From Blumeriella jaapii (Eukaryota > Ascomycota > Leotiomycetes > Helotiales > Drepanopezizaceae), in the NCBI GenBank assembly GCA_009599575.1, contig VWND01000004.1, forward strand, positions 550,001 to 614,000: a stretch of 64,000 nt of DNA, read 5' to 3'. Below are positions 1 through 11,776 of this stretch, piece by piece. The notes beneath the pieces are model-generated. The model was not told the origin of the DNA. It saw only the letters and a list, made by a program, of their open reading frames with translations, and ran no database searches. Position 1 is the first letter of the stretch, and each line of letters starts with the position of its first letter. A program made the translations under genes and the position numbers.

Positions 1-126
1 CCGGAACCGGTGGCCTGCCAGCAGCAGGGCCTGACTCGCTGGCGGCGTCGGCCAGTCCTCCGTGGCGTCGAGCTGTCACCCCATCGCATCAGCCGCGATT
101 CGCATCTCGTGTCTGGACGCTTCCAG

Positions 127-161
<35 letters not shown>

Positions 162-1038
162 GTGGGGGCAACCAGAAGAAGGAAAAAAAAAACAGGGCGA
201 GATGGCAATCACAGTGGCATCCATGGAGACGAGGAAGAAGACGTCTCCCTCCCCCCGATCAACAAGCGAAAAGCTTAAACGAGATTTACCGAGATATTGG
301 AACACGGAAAGGGGGGGGGGGAGGAAAAAGAAAAAGGAAATGGAAAAGAGACAGAAAAAGGAAAAAAAAAGAGATTGGAGGGTAAAGGAGAAAAAGAAAA
401 GAAAAGGAAGGGAACGAGTTCGGAAATGAAGAAAGACCATCAAGGAAGGGGAGGGAAATGAAAGGGCGAGGTCCTGACTGTAGATACAATACAATGCAGT
501 AGGTACTGTACAATACAGTGTAGTACAGCACAAACAATGCAGTACAACACATTACAATACAAACAACACCACACAAAAGTCAAACTCTCCAGCATCAAAT
601 ACGCGCCCTGCGCACGCCTCCCAATGCTACGCCCGAGGAGGGAAAGCAAGCCATGCCAGATGCGCAGCACAGCCCAAACTTCCACGTAGAAAGCAGAGAG
701 AAAGAGCCCTTGAGGTTGGGGGTTGGCATTTCATCGAGAGGTAGAGAGACGGACAGACGACGACCAAGACTTGGGAACAAGCACACGTCGTGGAGCGGAA
801 TGAGCTAATGCTGTACTTGTATGTACTGTACTTGTATATACTGTACTTGTATGTACTGTACTGTGCGTGATGGTCGCTGCCACCACGACAAGGGAGCGGA
901 TCATGTGCAATCGGTGTGTATTGAAAAAGGAAATGCAAGCGTCTTGCTGATACATTACGCCTGTCGGTAAGCGCCCATGTCGAATCTCAATAAATACAAT
1001 AGGGGCGGGCCCCATGAACGACCCGACGGGGCTACCAT
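1..1038. other. Gene-poor left edge rich in simple repeats
   Basis: No supportable gene. The stretch holds a CT dinucleotide run (about 129-158), a purine-rich A/G tract (about 300-420), a cluster of GTAC-rich sequence near 480-550 and a 15-bp tandem repeat at 811-864. The reading frames crossing it translate to low-complexity Ser/Leu or Lys/Arg/Glu runs, as expected for repeats. The right end is the 3' flank of the complex I gene. Confidence 0.7.
811..864. repeat. 15-bp tandem repeat with TACTGTAC-type core
   Basis: The unit CTGTACTTGTATGTA starts at 811, 826 and 841, with a partial fourth copy at 856. The middle copy has one substitution. The unit is built from the GTACTGTAC-like motif seen in many other intergenic stretches of this window. 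Confidence 0.85.
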
Positions 1039-2735
1039 TTACTGCCCCGGTGCAACCAACTGTCCTTGCTGTCTCGCATCAGGCGACCATCCTCCAGCAA
1101 GCGCCTCGCCTCCATTCTTCTCCGCATAGTCCTTCATTCGGGCTTCTAGCTCGGGTCTGAAGTGCCTGATGAGGCCCTGGATGGGCCATGCGAATGCCTC
1201 GCCGAGAGCTGTGTCAGGTTAGATATGATCATGGTGGTGAGAAAGACACGGGTAGGCGAAGCTTACCGCAAATGGTGTGACCCTCAACTTGCTTCGTCAG
1301 CTCTTGCAACATGTCAATTTCGCGCGAGCGACCTTGTCCCTTCTCGAATCTCTTCATGATCTGCTCAGTCCACTTGCTGCCCTCTCTGCAAGGCGTGCAT
1401 TGGCCACAAGATTCGTGTCGGTAGAAGTGGCTCAGCCTGGAGATGGCGCGTACGACATCAGTGCTCTTGTCCATCACGATGACGGCAGCCGTGCCAAGAC
1501 CAGACTGCGAATCCTTCAGGGCATCGAAGTCCATCAGTTGATCATCGCAGATGCTCTTAGGCAGGATGGGTGTTGAAGATCCACCGGGGATGACCGCCTT
1601 GAGGTTGTCCCACCCGCCGCGAACACCACCACAGTGCTTGTCAATGAGCTCTCGCAAAGGAATGCTCATCTCCTCCTCGACTGTGCAGGGGTTGTTGACG
1701 TGACCCGAGATACAGAAGAGCTTCGTTCCGGCGTTTCTCTCCCGACCAAAACCGGCAAACCATGATCCTCCTCGTCGGCAAATGGTTGGTGCGACGGCAA
1801 TGGTCTCAACGTTCGCCACAGTCGATGGGCATCCGAAAAGTCCAACAGCAGCGGGGAACGGCGGCTTGAGCCGGGGCTTTCCAGGCTTGCCTTCGAGAGA
1901 CTCGATAAGTGAAGTCTCCTCACCACATACGTAGGCTCCCATCCCTCGGTGCAGATAGATATCAAAATCGTAACCGCTTCCGCAAGCGTTCTTGCCAATC
2001 AGTCCATCTTTGTATGCCTCTTGAATTGCACGTTGCAAGACCGTCGCCTCGTGGTAGAACTCGCCGCGAATATAGATGTACGCAGCGGTACAGTTCATCG
2101 CTCGTCCGGCAACCAAACATCCCTCCAGGAGCTTGTGAGGGTCCTTTCGCATAATCTCACGATCCTTGCAGGTGCCAGGCTCGCCCTCATCGGCATTGAC
2201 AACCAGGTATCTCGGCTTGTTGTCCTTGTCCCAGTCCTTGAAGTTCATGAATGACTGTACATCTATCAATCACACGTCCACACTACAGCATCTGCTCCAC
2301 GTACCCATTTCATCCCGGAAGGGAATCCAGCGCCACCACGCCCTCGCAGGCCTGAGGCCTTGATCTCCGATATAATCTGCCCGGTATGTTAGTGAGCCAT
2401 CATGACGTTCCTCGACCTTCAGTCCCACATACCCAGTCATGTCCCTTGAGCAAGATCTCCTTCGTCTTGTACCAATCTCCGTACTTCTTGGCCGAGGCGA
2501 GGTCTGCCCCATGGTGGCCGTACAGATTTTGGAAAATGCGATCCTGGTCTTTCAACCCCCCATAGTGCGTCCGCTTGGGCGGAGGAGGGGCGTCTGCAAC
2601 GGTGGCAAGACCGCGGCTGGATGGTGCTGGGGAGGCGGGAGGAGGGCATCGAGGAGCGGCGCACGCCGCGGATGGGAGGACGCGGGCGGAGAGAGAGGCC
2701 ACAGCCTTAGGTGAAGGCGCATGTCGCGATAGCAT
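1039..2735 (-). CDS. nuo51: NADH:ubiquinone oxidoreductase 51 kDa subunit (complex I, NDUFV1/NuoF type)
   Basis: This is the FMN- and NADH-binding subunit of respiratory complex I, in the matrix arm of the inner mitochondrial membrane. Spliced from four exons: 2433-2735, 2305-2376, 1267-2254 and 1039-1208, giving 510 aa, the usual family length. All junctions keep frame and use GTATGT, GTACGT and GTAAGC donors. The first 40 or so residues are rich in Ala, Arg and Ser with no acidic residue, as in a mitochondrial presequence. Exon 2 encodes the Gly-rich FMN loop ([10 protein letters not shown], about residues 112-121). Near residue 407 is SCGQCTPC, which with the Cys of HTIC (about 454) ligates the 4Fe-4S cluster N3. 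The start ATG at 2735 is divergent from the dynactin p27 gene across about 430 bp. The only uncertainty is the exact exon edges. Confidence 0.95.
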
Positions 2736-3163
2736 CGTGGCGTGTGGTTCTGCTCGATTGAGCTTGAATTCGGGGATAGTGGAGGACTCGATCGACGTTG
2801 GAGTTGCACTCGAATGTGGGACGGAGGTCCTTGGATCATCAGAGATCCGGAACTACTGATTGGCCGAAGCCGAGATGGACCCGCCCTCCGCCGAATCGTT
2901 TTTCCGACGCGACGCGACCACCCTTTCGCAAAGGCTCCGGAGAGAAAACATGTGGTACAGTATGTGACTTGGAATCACATCGCGGACATCACATCACGGA
3001 ATCCGAAGTAAGCGGCATCAACTTCACGCAATGAAAGCATGCCCATTCTGATACCTGGCTGGCTCTGCCACTGCCTCAGCTCTGCACGACTCACATCTCC
3101 TCCATCGACCGCTGCTCGGTCCCGCAATCCTGTCCCAAGCAGCACCTCCCTCTCACCGCAATC
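2736..3163. promoter_or_regulatory. Divergent promoter between nuo51 and dynactin p27
   Basis: A 428-bp gap separates the two start codons, so both 5' UTRs and promoters must share it. No clear TATA box or clustered factor site was seen. Reading frames across it are shadows. Confidence 0.6.
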
Positions 3164-3785
3164 ATGTCCAGACGACAGTCGACGATGCCGCCGCCGCCGA
3201 AACCACCGACCAAGCTCTCGTCCAGCCTGGTGATTGCCGAACAAGCGCAGCTGGTCGGCACCAAGCTCATCACCCTGGGCGCCAGCACCGTCATCCACCC
3301 GAGAGCAAAGTTGAACTCTAGCTTTGCCCCCTTGACGATGGGCAGCCACTGCATCGTCTGCGAGCGGAGTCAGGTCGGTCTCCAGAGCGACCCGGACGAC
3401 GACGACGGCGAGGAGTACGGGACGGTCCTCGAGAATGGCGTGGTGGTGGAGCTTGGCGCCGTTGTGGAGGCCAAGAGAATCGGCGAAGGCACCTTGATCG
3501 AGGTCAATGCGAGAGTAGGAAAGGGCGCCGTGTTGGGAAAGGTACGTCTACGTCCAGGCACTTTTGACTTCGATACTCAAGGCTAAGGAGCTGTAGCATT
3601 GCAAAATCGGACCATGCTGCGAAGTGGCAGATGGTGAGGTGTTGCCTGACTACACCGTCCTTTATGGGGATGGCATGCGCAGAGTCGATGCGAGCGGTGC
3701 TGAGCATTTGAAGCTGAAGAATCTGGCCAAGCAAGTCGAGGTGATGCGGAAGCTCATACCCAGCAATGTAGCCAAGTTCCAATGA
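3164..3785 (+). CDS. Dynactin subunit 6 (p27) homologue
   Basis: Two exons, 3164-3541 and 3597-3785, give 188 aa, the normal size for dynactin p27. The intron has a GTACGT donor, a CTAAG-like branch site and a TAG acceptor. The protein shows the hexapeptide pattern of a left-handed beta helix: VIAEQAQLVGTKLITLGAST, then VIHPRAKL, EGTLIEVNARVGKGAVLG and CKIGPCCEV. p25 and p27 cap the pointed end of the Arp1 filament of dynactin, which supports dynein-driven nuclear and vesicle transport. An acidic loop (DPDDDDGEE) sits between helix turns. An unrelated gamma-type hexapeptide protein is the alternative, but the C-terminal coil (LKLKNLAKQVEVMRKLIP) matches p27. Confidence 0.85.
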
Positions 3786-5681
3786 AGTCGCCCAGTTCCC
3801 CTGGAGTCGCCCGTCTCTGGCCTTCCTGGGTTGCGAACTCTCTCAAGTGTTCTCCCAATCTTCTCCAGGGCGGTTGCCATCCTTCCTGACTCTGCAGCTT
3901 CCCATGTTAGAGTTCGGACTTCTGCTTCTCGCAAGAGAAGCATTTGCGTCGAGGCTATCGTTTTTTCTTAAATCTTATTCTCGAGGACTACTGTGTAATC
4001 TCACGGGCATTCGCGAAAGTCCCCCGCAGCACTGGCACCGTCTGAACTCTCCAGCATCCGCCAAAGAAAAGCTTGGCCAAAGCTACTCACGGTACGGTAC
4101 GGTCGTTGGTCCGCCGGGACATTTGGGCAGGAGGGGGATGCCTGTTGTTTATCGTCTGATTCGTGCTATACACACTTTTACCCGTTTACCCTTTTACCCT
4201 TTCACCCTTTTCTTTTGGCCCAGCTATTGCCGAGTAGTTTCTTTACCGTCCCCACGTCAAGGGCTGAGACGGGTTTGGGTTTCCAGCCCTCGGTCGACTC
4301 ATGTAAGTACAGATACATACAGTACAGTACAGTATGTGCACTACCGTACCGCCATGCGAGCTCGCCTCACCAATCACAGCTTCTCTCCGCGAATCACGTT
4401 CAGCATTTCCAATGTCCAGTGGTCCCATCTCATGCCATTCTCCCGGAGACATCGAGGTTTCACTCGTTGTGGGCCTGGCGCCTACGGAGAATTGCTCCAC
4501 ACAGGCGAACGGCAGACTTGGCGACATGGAAAGCAAACTGTACTTACTGTACACAGTACAGTACTGTACTTACAGTACAGCACCCAGTGCCAGCCAGCTC
4601 CCAAGGAATCCAGATTCACCGGGGCTTGAACGTGGTCGATGCACCCAAGGTGGCAAGCTCACCAGTCTCCAGCGCAGGCGGGGCGTGAACTGACGGACTG
4701 TTGGCATCTGACCGCGACTCGGCCGACCAGCCCAAGCCGTGCTCTGGCTTACGAGACTTCGTAGAGGCGTCGTCGCCGTCGTCGCAATGGCCAATGGAAC
4801 GGCTTTCTGCTGCATCCGGGGGGCCGGGCTTGCCACCACATCTTCAACCGATCGGGCTGGTGCGGTGATGCGGACGCCACGAGGCTGCGATCATTTCTGT
4901 GGCGGCTGCGCGGGTCGTCGACGCAGGACTGTCTCGGTATCTCGGAGAAAATACCCAGGAAAAAAAGTAAAGAAAGAAGAAAGAAAAGGCCGAAAAAAAC
5001 CAATAACCGTGCTCTGCATCCACACGTACCAGCACGTGGCATGCATGGCCCGCACGCCGCCGTTGGTTCCCGTCCGGGCTGGCGGAAATGATGCTGATTC
5101 TCGCGAGGGCGAAAGGGACATCTGCTGCGAGCATCGTCTCTCGTAGATGGACGCGCGAATGGGTCGGCGTCGCGTCGGGCACCACGATGTTGTGATGACG
5201 GCCACCTTGGGAACGCAACGCGTCTCTCAGAAGCTGGCCGGAAAACGCTTTGACGGAGAGAGCGGCGAGCTGGACGAGAGTGGCATGCAGCATGACGAAG
5301 TCATTCTTGACGATCGAGGAGATTCCGAAATCCAGGGTCTTCCGAGGTCAAGATCAGCATGATCAGGGGAGGGTGGGCAGACCGGGGCACCGTAGATCCC
5401 AGGTGCTGTCGTGTCGGTTGGGGCTCTCTCTTCTCGCTTGCGAGTCAACAAACCTCCCGAGGCCGCGGATGTCTGTTGACGGACAGCGGGCTCGCGAGTC
5501 TGGGGAGAGCCCTGGGCACGTTTCCAGCGGGAGTCTGGGGCGGTCCGTCGGCGAGCGCAACGTGGGAGGGAAAAAGCGAGGTGGGAGAGGAGCTGGGGAG
5601 GGGGGGGAGGGGGGGGAGGAGGAGGAGGACGAGGACGAAGAGGAGGAGGAGGACTAAGAACGAAGCCGGCCAGCGTCACCA

Positions 5682-5708
5682 CCCACGCCCACGCCCACGC
5701 CCACGCCC
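5682..5708. repeat. CCCACG hexanucleotide array
   Basis: About four and a half tandem copies of CCCACG lie just after a run of G-rich GGA/GAA repeats (5595-5655). Unknown role; probably replication slippage. Confidence 0.8.
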
Positions 5709-5769
5709 CACAGTGGGCTGCTGCTGCTGACCTCTCAAGGGCCAAGGCCATGAATCTTCATGCTCCATC

Positions 5770-5832
5770 AAGGCTCATGCTCAGGCTCAAGCTCAAGCTC
5801 AAGCTGAAGCTCAAGCTGAAGCTGGAGCTAAA
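5770..5832. repeat. AAGCTC/AAGCTG hexanucleotide array
   Basis: About ten tandem hexamers, mostly AAGCTC and AAGCTG. The same hexamer recurs in reverse orientation at 32005-32038. Translation gives alternating Leu-Lys, which is a repeat artefact. Confidence 0.85.
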
Positions 5833-6254
5833 GCAAGGCCATCGAGTCGGAACTGCGGCCCCAAAGGCTCGACGAACGCTAGCCAACGTCCGAGCGAGGA
5901 GGGCAGCTGCAATAGATATGGGCCCCCGGCCAACATACCGTCACTCACTCACTGACTTCCCCCTCTTCCACTTCTCTGCTCGTGTGCCTGCTTCTTCTCT
6001 TCGCCGTCGACCAGCACCGCTCTCGCAATTGCACCTTGCCTCGCTTGCGGGCTGGCCTCACGAAGACAACGCTCCTCTCGCAGCGCCCCTCACACGCCGG
6101 GTGCTACCTACTTCATGATCTCTCAAGACCCAGCGGACTGTCTATGGCATCAAATCACGATTTGAAGCAGTTCGTACCGGATACCATCTTGCCGGAATCC
6201 TGAGAAGTACGCGTGGAACAGCATCGGTCGACGCACCTCCACGCCGAAGAAACG

Positions 6255-8470
6255 ATGAGACGCACCAGCAAATTCTCTTTTCCAATCCCGGGGAGGAAAC
6301 ACAAAGAAGACTCCCAGGGACGTCCAGCCCATGGGGCCAACAATCTCTCCAAGGCCCAGAGGATCTTGGGGACCGACAACGATCTCAACATCGACACGTT
6401 GCTGGCGCGAGACGAGGATCGCCCGTGGACGCCGGCAGAATCGAGGTCGAGCGGCATGAGCATTTCGATTTCCGAGACCACGGCTTCCAGCAATCACGAC
6501 CCGGTGCACTGGGAAGGCGACGTAGACATGTCGCCAACGGGCCTGATCCTGGGCGAGCAAGCTTCGTCCAACTTGCTGGGACGTCGCTTCATGGAAGATG
6601 GGAGATTCCTGAGGGACCGGGATTCGTCCTCAACCCTGAAGTCGTATTACGACCGACAGAACATTCCGCTGTCCATCTCCCAGCAAACATCGGCTTCGTC
6701 CTCTCGGGACATGGCCCTGCGCAAAGGGTACCCTCCGGCGATTTCGAATGGGCCATCTACGTACGACCTGCCGCATGGTTCGTCTGATTCGCATGGTGCG
6801 ACGGGAAACGAACAGAAAAAGGAGGATTCATTCGATGTCGACGAAGCCCCAGCTACGAGGAAGAAGATTTCACGCCTGGATTTGTCTACGCTGTTCTCGA
6901 AAGCGCGGAAACCCGGACATGGGCCGACCGACTCCAGCAGCCTGTCGCCCATCCCGTCTACAGCCGGCACAGAGGGCTCTCGTCTCAGGTCAGGACATCT
7001 CCTCGATCCGACCCGGCGCAAGCTGAAGCGATCGCAGTCCAAGGACTCGATGCACTCTCCGAGGCTGGATGTCCTCCCTGAACGGTCACAATCTGCAATG
7101 GCGCACATTTACGATCATGGGGAGGATTTGCCCTTCAAATCGCCTCGTATGTACCAAATCCCGGAAACCAGGGTGGTGCATCGTCCCAGCACGAGCGCCG
7201 GCAGACTCGATCACTTCACGACCTCGCTCAATCATGCCGAGCCAATGTCGAGTTCACCAGAAAGGGGTGGTCATCGTGGAGAAACGTTCGCGCCTTTGCG
7301 GCACACCATCCGACGACAGAGTTCCACACTCACGACTTGACTCCAAGCTTGGTACCCCGGACTTGGGGATCTGCCAGTACTGCGAGTATATCTAGCCGCA
7401 ACACACGGACGTCGAAGAACACGGCGGGCAGTGTGATCTCTCAGTCTGACTTGCACGAGAAGAGTGTTCTGTCGCTGTCCTCAGACTCCGAGGGCGACTC
7501 GGATGCCCAGCTGCCCGTTGAGAACGATATCATCAGGATCGGAACGATCATGGACCCGTTACCACCACCCCAGACGGAGACACGAATCTCGCCTCCACGG
7601 TCCGAGACGCCCACAGCGAGGCGTGGACACAGGACAGACGCATCGCTTGAAGCTCCCATCTCCACAGTGCCCGAGGATTCCGTGATTAGCAATGATCTCT
7701 CCGGGCCTTTGATCCCCTCCTCGTCACTCATCACACCTCCTTCATCCAGCCATCGGCACATGAAACGTCCCGGTACCAAGTCGTCCGACAGAAATCTATC
7801 GTTCAAATTGGCGAAATCCCCTCAGTTTCACAAGCCTCTGTCCAATCCCTCGGCGCAGTCTTCCCAAATCCTCACACCTCCACACTCGCCCGGCTCTGCG
7901 GTGTTCCGTCAACCGGCCGACAAAACCTGCCGGATGATGGCCGTCACGGAGCAGGAAGAGGCGCTCCTCGCCGCCCTCCGGCGCAAGCGAGCACGCATGC
8001 GCGAGCAAATCATCGAAGAGCACGAGAACGCCGCCAGAAACCACTCCGCCAAATCTTCTGTCAGTACCATCCCCCGATCTGGCACGGTGACCAAAAAACA
8101 AGAAGTCCTCCTCTTCTTCGACGCCCCCATCTCCGCATCGCGGAGCATGGACATTGCGGAGCCGTCGCCTGATCTGTCGGACTTTTGCTTTGCCTCGGAC
8201 GATGAATCGACGCCCAAAACGAGCAGAGCGCCTTCACGGATGGGACGATCGCGAAGGGATTCTCACACCGTTCCATATACACGGGACGAGAGGCTACGCC
8301 CTCTCACGCCTTCCTTTGGCCTCCCGCCTGACCGACATGCGGGACTGGCCAGTCCCCGAAAAGAGAAGCGCAGTATCGGTGTTCGGTTCATCGATGAGGA
8401 GATGATCGCTGGCGGGGAGCACTTCATTCTCGAGGATGACGAGCCCATGATCTGGAACATGCCCATGTGA
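6255..8470 (+). CDS. Unrecognised, mostly disordered fungal protein (680 aa)
   Basis: I do not recognise the family. The model joins 6255-7146 and 7320-8470 across a 173-nt intron with a strong GTATGT donor and a CAG acceptor; this is the splice that reconciles the two long frames. The protein is rich in Ser, Pro, Thr, Arg and Asp. Islands of order are DLNIDTLLARDEDRPWTPAE near the N terminus, KKISRLDLSTLFSKARK, a coiled segment EQEEALLAALRRKRARMREQ, and a C-terminal block ending in an acidic strand (FILEDDEPMIWNMPM). The RLDLSTLF block and basic clusters suggest a docking or scaffold role, but that is a guess. A possible extra first exon (6144-6173) would splice in frame through a 48-nt intron and move the start to 6144; otherwise 6144-6203 is an upstream ORF of 19 codons. 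A frameshift instead of the intron is possible. Confidence 0.7.
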
Positions 8471-9501
8471 GGTGGTGCTTCTCGCACGACGACGGTGCTA
8501 TGCCGCTGTACATAGCCTTTCTTTTTGTCACGCTTTTTCTAACCTTGTATTGAATACCCCGGCTTTGGTTTCAGGGTGATCACGGACGAGATGGTGGATA
8601 GTGAAGTATTTAATAGTTGTAACGAATTCCATAGCGTGTCAACCAAGAGATATAAACTCACAACGACGGATGATGACCGTGTCTGTCCCATGCCAGATCG
8701 TCGGTCTGCCTCTCTCACTGCCGGAACCTCTCGTCCTCGAGACTCAGTAGTGGCAAGCCGAATAAATGTGCCAAATAATAAATGTGCCAGATGATAATTC
8801 CCGGTATTGGACCACGTACAATACCGTACAGTACATGCTGTGTACACGCCGTATACATACCGTATCCAGACCGTATTCATACCGCATCCATACGTATCCA
8901 TACCGTATCCATACCGTATCCATACCGTATCCATACCGTCTACCAACTGCACAAGACAACATCACAGAGAATCGACGTGCAGCAGTCGGTCGTGCGAGGA
9001 AGCGTCACTACCAAACGCTATGTACTGGTTGCAAGGGCCACGAGCCGTGTTCCCCAGCGGCCGCTTGTTCTCTTCTCTCTTCCTCACCTACCTTACTCTC
9101 CAGTCCCTATGTCTGTTATCACCACCACGCGCAACAGTGAGCTTTTGGACAATCAGTGAGCTGGGCCTTGCGAGGTTCCCCTTTTTCAAACTTCGGCTGC
9201 ACGTCAGCCCAGTCCCAGGGACCTCGATCCTATCTAGCCTTGCCCCCCGACTTTAATTGCTCGGCGGCGCGTTCACGCCTCAGACCGAACGACCACCAAC
9301 ACCTCCACAGTCGAGCAGTCTTTCCACCATCCCCTTCGCATCCCTGCTATACGATACCATACGAGCGTTATAGAAGAGGCCCTGCTGGCAAAGTCGGCGC
9401 TCCTTTCTTTGGCTCGGGGCGAACGCGAACGGAACGAGAGCAAGCGTAACAAGTACAGTAGAGCGAGAGGGACTGGAAAGACGGCCAGAGAGCGTGGGAG
9501 G
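8471..9501. other. Intergenic stretch with an 11-bp minisatellite
   Basis: 3' flank of the disordered protein gene and promoter of the sugar transporter. It includes a GTACAGTAC site near 8816-8835 and the minisatellite at 8855-8940. No gene seen. Confidence 0.65.
8855..8940. repeat. 11-bp minisatellite, unit CCATACCGTAT
   Basis: About seven copies. The right-hand copies are nearly perfect and the left-hand ones are degenerate (CCAGACCGTAT, TCATACCGCAT). Open in several frames, so the ORFs spanning it are artefacts. Confidence 0.9.
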
Positions 9502-11108
9502 ATGGCCCACGATGCGTCCGGTCAGGCGAGCTTCATGGGCGTGCCGATGAAGCATTTCTCGCTCCTCACGGTACGTCGTCTGCGGGAGAAAAGGCGCGGG
9601 GTGTGGGAATGTGCTAATCGTTGCAGCTCACATTTCAAAACTCCGCGTTGATATTGGTATGTGCCTTTCCAGCTCCAATCTCTGGCACAAGACCGCGGTG
9701 CAGCCATGACTGACAGGCTCTGCAGATCATGCACTACTCGAGAACCATGCCCTCAGGAGGTGGCCACCGATACTTCACCTCCACCGCGGTGTTCCTCAAC
9801 GAGGTCATCAAGTTGGCCGTTTCCTTGACGATCGGCATGTACGACATCTCGCAGACGCTCCCTCCCTCCACGCCTGCTACGGTGCTCTTCGAACAATTGT
9901 ATCACTCCGTGTTCTCGGGGGACGGCTGGAAGCTAGCTATCCCAGCGGGGCTGTATACCTTGCAGAACTCGCTGCAATACATCGCCGTCAGCAACTTGGA
10001 CGCCGTGCATTTTCAGATTCTGTATCAATTGAAGGTAGGGAGCCCCACATGCTAGACATGCGTTACCTCGCTGACGAGGTATCAGATCCTGACAACGGCT
10101 CTCTTCAGCGTCACTATGCTCAGACGCTCCCTCTCACCCACGAAATGGACGTCTCTGGTGCTGTTGACCTTTGGAGTGGTGGTTGTGCAGCTACCCAGTA
10201 GCGATTCTGATGCCTATGCGCCTTTGACGGACTCTTCCTCGCGAATCTACTTCCCACGATCCTTCCACGAGCTTGGACAGTTGACGAATGGGGCAGCAGA
10301 CGTCGCGAGGGAGTTGACAAGGCGGGGCCTGACGGAGCTGTCAGGGGGTCTCACACAGCGCTCCGCAACATACGAGGGCATTCAAGAGGACATGGGTCTC
10401 ACGAAGCCAGCTATGAACTACTCGCTGGGCCTGACCGCCGTTCTGGTTGCGGCGGTCATATCTGGGTTGACCGGCGTCTACTTCGAGAAGGTCCTGAAGC
10501 AGGGGACGCAGCACGTTACAGTCTGGACCCGCAACATCCAGCTGTCGTTCTACTCGCTTTTTCCGGCTTTGTTCATTGGCATCATGGTCAAGGACGGAGG
10601 GGAGATAGCCCAGAGAGGCTTCTTCGACGGCTACAACGCGGTGGTGTGGATCGCCATTGCCTTCCAGGCGATTGGTGGCATTTTGGTGGCGTTGTGCATC
10701 AACTACGCGGATAACATTGCCAAGAATTTTGCTACGTCCATTAGCATCATCATGAGCTTTGTCTTCAGCGTCTTTTTCTTCCAGTTCCAGGTTACGCTCA
10801 ACGTAAGTCTCTCTGTTCACAGGCACATCGCACTTGTTGACCACTTGTAGTTTGTGCTTGGCACGGTGATTGTCATCTTTGCGACCTACCTATACAGTAG
10901 CGCCAATCAATTGAGAAGACCGCCACCCATCAGCATTGTGACCTACGAGAAGACCACGATCGACCAGACCTACACGCCCAGAACCGATGCAAACAAGATG
11001 CTGCTCGCTAGCCCCGACGACGGTGTCTCTACCTCACGGCCCAGCTCACCCTTGAGAGAGCACTCGCGCATCGGCTCTTCGCGAGGCAAGATAAAGCGGG
11101 ATGATTGA
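9502..11108 (+). CDS. Nucleotide-sugar transporter (SLC35A type; UDP-galactose or UDP-GlcNAc)
   Basis: Five exons, 9502-9570, 9627-9656, 9726-10034, 10086-10802 and 10851-11108, give 460 aa. Exon 2 is only 30 nt. The protein is a multi-pass Golgi membrane antiporter exchanging a UDP-sugar for UMP. Diagnostic stretches are FQNSALILIMHYSR at the first membrane segment, NLDAVHFQILYQLKILTTALFS in the middle, and the pore-lining block NYADNIAKNFATSISI near residue 360. A hydrophilic insert of about 100 residues separates the two halves and is longer than in animal homologues. The tail is Ser- and Lys-rich and cytosolic. The SLC35A family covers CMP-sialic acid, UDP-Gal and UDP-GlcNAc carriers, so the substrate cannot be fixed from sequence; UDP-Gal (Gms1-like) is the best guess in fungi. 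Confidence 0.9.
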
Positions 11109-11776
11109 AATAGCATGAAAATATATGTGACTGTGTAAAAATTAATTATGGGCTTCCCAAGGAGAGATAATGTTTAGGCAAAGAACGAGACTTGGAGGGA
11201 CAGAGCTGGTGAGCACATACGGTGAGGGTGCTGTTAATATCAAGCATCGTTTTTGGGGGCGTTCGACGGAACAGCAGCTTGGGATAGCAAGGCTGCCAGT
11301 TGCGAGACAGGTTCTCAGTAAGGAAAAATCGGGATGTTATCACGTGGGACGGACAGGAAAGCAGCATATCCATACGGCATGCAGTGCGAATAGAATTCTG
11401 TATGGTTCTCCATTTCCTTCCTCCTGTTTTCGTTTCCAGTCCGTTTTTCGAGAAACAAAACAGGTGCTGGTGTGCCTTCCTTTCTGGTGAGCGGAGATTC
11501 TAGATAGCCGACGTTCTGCCGCACTGATCCGCCCGGCTTCCACAACCTCGTCAATTTCTTCCACATCTCCAAAACTTCCCTCGTATCTCTCTCCGACCCT
11601 GCCTATGGTCGGCACCGCAGTTGTCGGCACGTCTTCTGCAAGGACCGACAGTTTTGTGTTTAAGCAATTGATCTCTATATTCCTTTACTTTTCTCCGTCT
11701 ACAGACATTCTCAACCTATATCATCTTTCCCAACGCGTTACCCTCTCCTCAAGAGCCGCCTCCTTCTTAGCACACC
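11109..11776. other. Short intergenic region between sugar transporter and MER3-type helicase
   Basis: About 670 bp holding the 3' UTR of the transporter and the promoter of the helicase gene. Pyrimidine-rich DNA (about 11640-11770) precedes the helicase ATG, as is common just upstream of fungal start sites. No gene seen. Confidence 0.6.

Larger units (their letters stand above)
3786..6143. other. Intergenic stretch, no supported gene
   Basis: About 2.4 kb between dynactin p27 and the next gene. It holds two GTACAGTAC clusters (4317-4335 and 4539-4583), a CACGTG at about 5033-5038, a G-rich purine run (about 5595-5655), a CCCACG hexamer array (about 5682-5708) and an AAGCTC hexamer array (about 5770-5832). 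ORFs of up to 260 codons exist on both strands but overlap one another, lack introns with family-like continuity and translate low-complexity sequence. I do not call a gene. Confidence 0.6.

Noticed and set aside
4176..4212. TTTACCC-like repeats resembling telomeric DNA
   Set aside because: Units are irregular (TTTACCC, TTTTACCC, TTTCACCC) and never read the fungal telomere hexamer CCCTAA or TTAGGG; a simple pyrimidine-rich repeat is enough.
4739..5362. Overlapping ORFs of 90-150 codons on both strands
   Set aside because: No introns, no conserved block, and mutual overlap; no reason to prefer any one.
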